Of a DNA stretch of 64,000 bases, positions 58,588 to 64,000 are shown piece by piece. The stretch is from Hemileia vastatrix. Its lineage: Eukaryota; Basidiomycota; Pucciniomycetes; Pucciniales; Zaghouaniaceae. Below the pieces are notes generated by a model. That model did no database searches. It was not told the DNA's origin and saw only the letters and a program-made list of their open reading frames with translations. The number at the start of each line of letters is the position of its first letter. Position 1 is the first letter of the stretch. The stretch is from contig JASXTE010000001.1 in NCBI GenBank assembly GCA_030280995.1, positions 7,143,001-7,207,000 on the forward strand. Reading direction: 5' to 3'. The position numbers and the translations under genes are program-made.

Positions 58588-58848
58588 CACCACACAATAT
58601 GGGGGGAAGACTTGCTAGCAAGTCTGCAACCTTGGACCCAATCTCACCATAGATTGGACATATATTGAGCTATTGATAAAGGAACCATACAATCAGGGAT
58701 GAACACCACTCAGCAGAACAGTTTTAGGTGGGTGTTTTAGTAGAGTTCAGTATGGGTTCAGTATGAGTTCAGTCTGAGTTCCATCTGAGTTCCATCTGAG
58801 TTCAGGTTGAGGACTTTCTAGCAAGTCCATCCTCTATATTGCATAGTG
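58588..58848. mobile_element. 261-bp MITE with palindromic terminal repeats (copy 2)
   Basis: Inverted relative to 16784-17044 and the same length. Starts CACCACACAATATGGGGGG, then GACTTGCTAGCAAGTC; ends GGACTTTCTAGCAAGTCC and ATATTGCATAGTG. The 11-bp repeats (GAGTTCAGTAT, GAGTTCCATCT) are at about 58744-58810. TTT flanks both sides. It sits 90 bp upstream of the ATG of the antisense gene. Confidence 0.85.
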
Positions 58849-58865
58849 TTTTATACCCGGGCATC

Positions 58866-59610
58866 TGTCACGCTCCACGTGACACTTGAGGAAAAGGCAG
58901 CTCATTAAATCAATAATACAGAGGTCTAAATCCATACTTGAAGCGCAGAAAACAATTCTACATAGCAACTGTGACTTTCCTTTGTGTACTCACTATTCAA
59001 CCGCGTAAATCTAAACTTTAAATCTAAATTAGTCAATCTCTCAATAGTTTATTAAGTATCTGTGGGTTATTAACAGGGATAGTGAGCATGGAGGGGATTT
59101 TTATTGGAGGATTAAAGGGTTAACGGATGTTAGTGAGGAGGGTCCAGGTGTAACAGGTGTATTTTTGATGGTCTGTGGTGTGCGGAATGATGGATGGATA
59201 TGAGGTCAATGCGGGGAGGAGTGATGGATATAAAAGTGGTTGGATTTTGCATCAATATTTCTTTAGAATTAAATTATAAAAAATGTATATATAGTTAATA
59301 GTGGTAAAGCTTCAGGTTAAATCATTATTATTGTACATTTCCTTATTTTTCTCAGTAATCATTTCTAAAACTTAAATCTTGGATTATTGAGTTTTCCAAC
59401 CCTTTGTAAGATCTTAAGAATATTAATATTAACTTTAAATTATATTAGAATTCTTCTCGAACATATCTCAAAGCAGTAGCTCTTCCTTTGAGTCATCCTC
59501 AAATCACTTCCTCGGACATTTTCTCTGTGCTTCAAAGAAGTTTCTAAACTACTCCCTCCATCTCACTTCCAGGAACACCCTCAACCTTGTGCGTAGGTTT
59601 TCCAGTGACA
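58866..59610 (+). repeat. 3' LTR of the sushi-type Gypsy
   Basis: 745 bp, TGTCACGCTCCACGTGACA...CCAGTGACA, same length as the 5' LTR; followed by TATCT. Confidence 0.9.
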
Positions 59611-59615
59611 TATCT

Positions 59616-60065
59616 ATCTCTTTATAGCAATTACATGAAGAATTAATTTTATCATCAATAGATTTGATTGCCTTACTGATATCAAGTTCAGTAATACCAA
59701 AACCAGTTTAATATGAAACAGTCTAAGCTTTCTTTTATTTGGCTCAATAGTGCTTGAAGAGTTCAGAAATCTGTTTAGGAAAAATATCAATCATTCCCTT
59801 TGTCTTATTTTGTAATTGATTGGATATTAGAAGATAACCATTGATTTTTGATGCAGCGGGACATTCTATTTAGTTGCATTCTCAGTACCAAAACAAGAAT
59901 CATAACTTGTTTTAGCTTTCAGCCAGTTGATAAGTATGAGATGATCATCTTTTTTAGTTGAATGGTATTTGATTTCTCAGCTGAGTTGGAAAAAGAGGGA
60001 GTAACAGGATTTTAAGAGTAACTGGGGGAAGGAAGCCTTTGAGAAGATCTATGACAACAAGGCAT
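59616..60065 (-). pseudogene. Myb-like gene of the second Harbinger, N-terminal part
   Basis: ATG at 60063-60065, then Ser/Pro-rich SSQRLPSPSYS, a stop, and the helical DNA-binding-type region in shifted frames: DDHLILINWLKAKTSYDSCFG (about 59960-59900), SKINGYLLISNQLQNK, ISELFKHY (about 59760), TGFGITELDISKAIKSIDDK (about 59700-59640). The order W-L ... I ... L ... TG-G ... I ... is that of the Myb/SANT-like proteins that travel with fungal DNA transposons. At least two frameshifts and several stops (at likely Trp or Gln sites). It continues at 51051. Confidence 0.6.
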
Positions 60066-60372
60066 GTTAAGATATTTGAAGATGAAAAAGGAGAAAAAAG
60101 AAACAGATGAGATAGGGAGAGGTTCTAAACAGATAGAATTAATAGACAGGATGTGAGTGCTCAGCAAGGTAGGGAGGCTGGCACATCCAGAAAGCTGTTC
60201 AACATGTGGTTATGAAAAATTGAGAAGAAACATTTCAGATAGAAGTTAACATTGACATGTAAATGTTCTAATAACCCAGTTAATATCAAAAATAATTGTG
60301 GAATATAGTTGGGGTGTAATGATTTATATCTGCAATCAAATTAATTTTGGATTCCTTAAAATTGTTACCCCC

Positions 60373-60839
60373 TATTAAGTTATCTAGGCAACATTTTAAA
60401 TCTTGTTTCATTTTTTTAGAGAGGGGCAAAATTCACAAGTGTGCAAGATAAAAAAAATTCTATTTTTCTCTAACCATTAAACTCATCTCACTCTCATGAA
60501 GAAATAATGGGCAATATTTTTATGGGCTACAGAAGATTTTTTTTATCTATAAGAATAATTTATATTGTGAATTATAGTACACTATTTACAAGGGGGTATT
60601 ACAGGTAAATACAAATAATATAAATATATTAAATATAAAAGAAGAATCACTGATAAGGAATTGAAAGGATATTAGTTTTTGTTTACTAAATAAGAAAGAA
60701 TCAGATGAGGACTTACTTTAGCGTGTATCAAGGAAGGCATACTCCCAGTCTTAATAAATATGGTCAAAATTTGTGTTTAGGGTATTTACTAGAGAAACTC
60801 AATTTTTCACATATTGTTCATCAAGAACTGGAGTATTTT
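60373..60839. other. AT-rich DNA without a recognised gene
   Basis: Between the second Harbinger end and the antisense gene copy. It may hold decayed downstream exons of that gene but I cannot support any. Confidence 0.5.
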
Positions 60840-61540
60840 AAAGTTAGGAAAATAATTCAATGAAGGAAATATTGAAGCAATCGACAGTGTGGTAGTAAGG
60901 TGGCACAATGACTCAATTTAGTACTTTCCAATCTTGAGGGCAAGGAGGATAAATACAAGGAGCTTTTTCCTCAAATGAGTTGATTGATGTGGGAGGAGTA
61001 GTGACCCAATTTATGAGTATAGTAGGCTGAGTAGTAGTTTCATTCTCAGGCCATGTAATTTTGTTAGAAATAGTGGGAAATAAGATAGTTCCAGGTGGCC
61101 TGGATTAGAATGAATCTTCTTCCATACCCAGAATTTTGAATTTAACTTGAGGAGTTGGGGGTGTTGCAGTGTAAAGAGTATTAGGGTCATCCTAATAAAA
61201 ATAAGAAAAATAATAGAGAAAGAATGATTATTTTGTTATCAGGATAAAGAAGATAACAATTAAAAAATAGGAGAACTCACAGTATTAATTGACTCTTCTG
61301 AGTAGAGTGAATAATGAGAGGCAGTTCTTGGTGTAGGGGAGCAATGCATCTTCTTAGATCTCTTTGAAGCAGGTGTGGTATTTGAAGGGGTATCAGGAGA
61401 AGGGAGCTTGATGGCCAACTGACTCATAAATTTTGAATCAGATGCATTTGGATCAACAGTGGCAGTAGTAGAAATAGTAGGGGAGCCATCAAAACTACAT
61501 TTCTTCTTGTTTTGTGGTCATCCAACATTTTCTGGGGCCT
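60840..61540 (-). pseudogene. Second copy of the spliced antisense gene (family A, copy 2)
   Basis: Exon from about 61530 to 61280: KKKCSFDG..., VDPNASDSKFMSQLAIKLPSP, KRSKKMHCSPTPRTASHY, ending at a GTGAGT donor; intron about 61279-61190 ending TTTATTAG; next exon 61189-60845: DDPNTLYTATPPTPQVK, LGMEEDSF, RPPGTILFP, SFEEKAPCIYPPCPQDWKV. The same blocks in the same order, with the intron at the same place, make up exons 2-3 of the gene at 10963-13200. Stops: TAA after EEDSF and TGA after WKVLN. The first exon is not found. No flanking pol is visible. Confidence 0.65.
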
Positions 61541-61624
61541 TTATTGTGTAGTTTGGTATAGTTTGGTGATGTCTTAAATGGCATTTATTTCTGTGTATGG
61601 TGTTTTTCTAGATTTACTGGCTAA

Positions 61625-61905
61625 ATATTGGAGCTATAGGGACAAGGCCATTATCATTGGATAGCCCTGGCTTTTCTTTATATTTTATGTTTTGATGATA
61701 TTTTTTTATATTCTAAGTTTTAAGGGATCTTTTGGTCACTTTTCATTTTTTACTATAACTGTTTAATTTTGTTTTTTTTGTTTTCTGGGTTAACCTAAAG
61801 TATTAGGGTTAAGTACTTAGTACCATTAGATAGCCCTTAATTTTTCTACGTTTATGTCTTGATGATATTTTAGTATATTTTAAGGTTTAAGGTGTTTTCT
61901 GTTAT
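61625..61905. repeat. Diverged direct duplication
   Basis: Two blocks share CCATTA..ATTGGATAGCCCT (with one difference), TTTATGT.TTGATGATATTTT and a following TTAAGG stretch at a spacing of about 170 bp (about 61650-61735 and 61820-61905). No coding. Confidence 0.5.
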
Positions 61906-62219
61906 TTTCTAGTTTTTTAGTTGTTTTTAGTGGTTCTCTGGCTTCAGGGGGCCTGGCTGCCTTCAGGCAGGCCACCAACCCACCTCTACCATAGCATTAT
62001 GAGGAGCACTTTTAGTGGATTTTTATGCATTTTGACTGACAGAAGCACCAAATTTGTTGCTGTAGCATAGATTTTTAAATGGGGGTCTGTGTGTACATAC
62101 TGAATAAGACAGTTTGGGATAACTTTAATTATCATACAACCATCTGATAATTTGATCACTGTTTCTTACTCTGTCTTCATTGTTTTTTAGCCACAATTAT
62201 CTGTGTTATTTGCAAGGTA
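61906..62219. other. Noncoding flank of the Copia element
   Basis: No gene seen. Contains a GC-rich inverted repeat GGCCTG...CAGGCC at about 61949-61972, unusual for this AT-rich region. Confidence 0.5.
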
Positions 62220-62803
62220 AGTATTAAAATGATGTAAACCTTTTACAATTAATATTTCAATTAAATATACTTAAATAAATTTATATACAAAAATATTCTA
62301 ATGACGGACTACAACAGTTACATCCTTATTTATACCTGTTTTCATTAAAGTGTGTATGATACCCAAAAGCACTTCTCTTACAACATTTTAGAAGTGTACA
62401 AATAGCTTTTATGCTTTCACAATCCCATGATTGAGTATCACCTTTTATCCTTTTAACTTTTGCTTTTCCAATATCACACGCCTTTCTCTTATGACCTCTC
62501 TTATTACTTTTGAATATAAAAATGTTATGTTGAACATTATTATTACTTTGTGTGTTATGTTTTCTCTTATTACGATACTTGATGCCTTTTCTTAATGCAC
62601 AATGTTTCTCTTTTACTTTCCAATGCCACCTAATTGTCTTTGCCTTTTTATCTATTATTGTACTTATTCTTCTTACTCGTTCTTCATCTTGTTGAGGTGT
62701 CCAGTGTGAGTTGTTAGTAATGCAATATTGCGTATTGTTGGATAATTTGTGATTGTGAGATATTGAGGGGACACATGCTATATTTGCTGAAATAATATTA
62801 ACA
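62220..62803 (-). repeat. 3' LTR of the Copia element
   Basis: About 584 bp, minus strand TGTTAATATTATTTC...TTTTAATAC; the last base differs from the 5' LTR copy. Confidence 0.8.
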
Positions 62804-63726
62804 CACTCCCTTCCGCTCAATATCTCATAATTTTGCATTCCCATTTTTCTCATGAATTTGAAGTGTTTAATTCTATCTAAAGGCTTAGTAAAGATATCAG
62901 CTATCATCTCATTTGTTGGTATATACTCTATGAAGATTTCTTTATTTCTTATTAGATCCATAACACAGTTGTAATGAGTTTCAATGTGCTTAGTTCTAGA
63001 GTGAAATATAGGATTTTTCGATTTCTTAATTGCACTTTGACTGTCCGACTCTATTAATGTAGGGGTTTTTAAATCCATGCCTAGTTCCATGAACATCTTT
63101 CGCCACCATTGAGCTTCTTGCGCTGCTGCTAGATAAGCACGGAATTCGGCCTCAGATGATGATGTGCTGATTACTCCTAGTTTTTTACTTCGCCAAGATA
63201 CTGATCCGTTGTTGATCATGAATATGTGACCGCTTGTTGATCTTCGCTTATCGTTTTCTGCCCATCCAGAATCTACATAGCCGAGTAGTTCCTCCTTTTC
63301 ATTTTGATAGTGTATTCCCCAACTTTGTGTTCCCTTTAGGTATCTAATGACTCGCTTAAATGCTTCCCAATGGGTTTTGTTTGGTTTTTCAAGGAATTGT
63401 GATAGAATACCTACGCTATAAGAAATATCTGGTCTAGTGCATTGTGACAGATAATTTAATGATCCGATTGCCGACCTGTAGTCTTTATTCTCTCCATATA
63501 ACTCGCTAGCAATTATTGCAACATGGTCATCGTTTAGACTTCGAACAATAAGATTGTAAGATTTTCGTTTCCTTTCTTCTATTTTATCGCATTCTTTGCC
63601 GCTAATGTAATCGAGACAATTTACATTGTCTAGTTCGGCCTCCATGATGGTAGACCAAATAAAGTAGTTATTTTCATTAAGCAAGCATCGAGGGTTGTTA
63701 CTGGTGTTATTGGTTGGTTCTGACAT
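62326..63726 (-). CDS. Copia Gag N-terminus fused to RNase H, reading into the LTR
   Basis: 466 codons from ATG 63724-63726 without a stop. Residues 1-75 are the start of Copia Gag (NENNYFIWSTIMEAEL, DDHVAII). They join directly to the end of RT and RNase H: YRSAIGSLNYLSQCTRPDIS, VIRYLKGTQSWG, GYVDSGWAENDKRRSTSG (catalytic Asp), SSSEAEFRAYL (Glu), ESDSQSAI (Asp), HSRTKHIETHYN and ADIFTKPL. Most of Gag, protease, integrase and the RT palm are deleted. The last 159 residues or so, Lys/Arg-rich (NKRGHKRKACD, KAKVKRIKGD), are encoded inside the 3' LTR because no stop intervenes. The element depends on others for movement; whether the protein is made is unknown. Confidence 0.85.
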   Translation of the reverse strand: MSEPTNNTSNNPRCLLNENNYFIWSTIMEAELDNVNCLDYISGKECDKIEERKRKSYNLIVRSLNDDHVAIIASELYGENKDYRSAIGSLNYLSQCTRPDISYSVGILSQFLEKPNKTHWEAFKRVIRYLKGTQSWGIHYQNEKEELLGYVDSGWAENDKRRSTSGHIFMINNGSVSWRSKKLGVISTSSSEAEFRAYLAAAQEAQWWRKMFMELGMDLKTPTLIESDSQSAIKKSKNPIFHSRTKHIETHYNCVMDLIRNKEIFIEYIPTNEMIADIFTKPLDRIKHFKFMRKMGMQNYEILSGRECVNIISANIACVPSISHNHKLSNNTQYCITNNSHWTPQQDEERVRRISTIIDKKAKTIRWHWKVKEKHCALRKGIKYRNKRKHNTQSNNNVQHNIFIFKSNKRGHKRKACDIGKAKVKRIKGDTQSWDCESIKAICTLLKCCKRSAFGYHTHFNENRYK

Positions 63727-63791
63727 TTTGACAAGATTCTGATTTTTAAAAGGAGCGATATAAGATTTTTTCAGTATGTTGGTACTGATAA

Positions 63792-64000
63792 TGTATTAAA
63801 ATGATGTAAACCTTTTACAATTAATATTTCAATTAAATATACTTAAATAAATTTATATACAAAAATATTCTAATGACGGACTACAACAGTTACATCCTTA
63901 TTTATACCTGTTTTCATTAAAGTGTGTATGATACCCAAAAGCACTTCTCTTACAACATTTTAGAAGTGTACAAATAGCTTTTATGCTTTCACAATCCCAT
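63792..64000 (-). repeat. 5' LTR of the Copia element (partial)
   Basis: Starts on the plus strand TGTATTAAAATG at the inner edge and is cut by the end of the window. Confidence 0.85.

Larger units (their letters stand above)
51052..59610 (+). mobile_element. Tf1/sushi-type chromodomain Gypsy element, decayed
   Basis: LTRs of 745 bp each (51052-51796, 58866-59610) and flanks TATCC/TATCT, a 5-bp target duplication with one mismatch. Plus-strand protease, RT, RNase H, integrase and chromodomain are present but interrupted; Gag is missing. Its interior also holds a solo LTR (54941-56221), an antisense gene (57538-58497) and a MITE (58588-58848). It interrupts the Myb-like gene of the second Harbinger. 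Confidence 0.9.
50431..60372 (-). mobile_element. Second Harbinger copy, internally deleted and split by Gypsy
   Basis: Homology to the first copy covers its Myb-like gene (60065-59616 and 51051-50600) and then a spacer block (50557-50430, equal to 2605-2735). The oxygenase gene and the sequence between are gone, and the rest is lost at the junction with Gypsy DNA. The outer end near 60345-60372 reads inward TAGGGGGTAACAATTTT on the minus strand, a diverged form of the terminus at 5058. Confidence 0.65.
62220..64000 (-). mobile_element. Internally deleted Ty1/Copia element (5' LTR runs off the window)
   Basis: The first 203 bp or so of the LTR (from 63792) repeat 62220-62432 nearly exactly. 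Only one ORF lies between. A purine tract GGAAGGGAGTG (minus strand, about 62804-62815) precedes the 3' LTR. The near identity of the LTR parts suggests a recent element. Confidence 0.85.

Overview
This is an AT-rich, transposon-saturated stretch of a eukaryotic, almost certainly fungal, nuclear genome. I see no ordinary host housekeeping gene. The protein families point to a rust fungus (Pucciniales): a HARBI1-type transposase with its Myb-like partner, a Tet-like 2OG-Fe(II) oxygenase of the kind expanded in basidiomycetes, and Ty3/Gypsy polyproteins. A large AT-rich rust genome such as that of Austropuccinia would fit, but the species is an inference from remembered family resemblance, not from a search.

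Layout. (1) 1-5058: right part of a PIF/Harbinger DNA transposon, with the C-terminal end of its Myb-like gene (+), a Tet/JBP-like oxygenase ORF (-), a broken DDE transposase (-), and a right terminal repeat at 5058 followed by TAA. (2) 5062-9533: AT-rich noncoding DNA with two decayed copies of a palindrome-ended MITE. (3) 9551-25624: an old minus-strand Gypsy element with 1.28 kb LTRs, carrying an antisense multi-exon gene before its 3' LTR and interrupted by a second Gypsy remnant (about 16481-21200), which itself holds a 261-bp MITE. (4) 25625-28017 and 49856-50430: pieces of another minus-strand Gypsy. (5) 28018-49855: a chromodomain Gypsy array LTR-internal-LTR-internal-LTR, bounded by one TCTTT target duplication. 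Its middle LTR was hit by a younger, structurally intact chromodomain Gypsy (32786-41634, TSD GAAAT, 1177-bp LTRs, 1775-codon Gag-Pol). (6) 50431-60372: a second, deleted Harbinger, split in its Myb-like gene by a Tf1/sushi-type Gypsy (51052-59610) that in turn holds a solo LTR, an antisense gene and a MITE. (7) 60840-61540: a second copy of the antisense gene of region 3. (8) 62220-64000: a Copia element reduced to one ORF that fuses an N-terminal Gag piece to RNase H.

The window therefore records at least three nested histories: MITE in Gypsy in Gypsy; Gypsy in an LTR of a Gypsy array in Gypsy; and solo LTR plus MITE in Gypsy in Harbinger. The 32786-41634 chromovirus is the only element that looks young (about 15 differences between its LTRs by eye). 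The others carry many nonsense codons, often TGA or TAG where the family has Trp or Arg, as expected of C-to-T decay of methylated repeats.

The items I rate highest are the Tet-like oxygenase carried inside a Harbinger element, the antisense intron-containing genes parked just before the 3' LTR of two unrelated Gypsy elements, the stem-loop arrays in the chromovirus leaders, and the overlapping ORF1/ORF2 junction conserved between the two chromovirus families.
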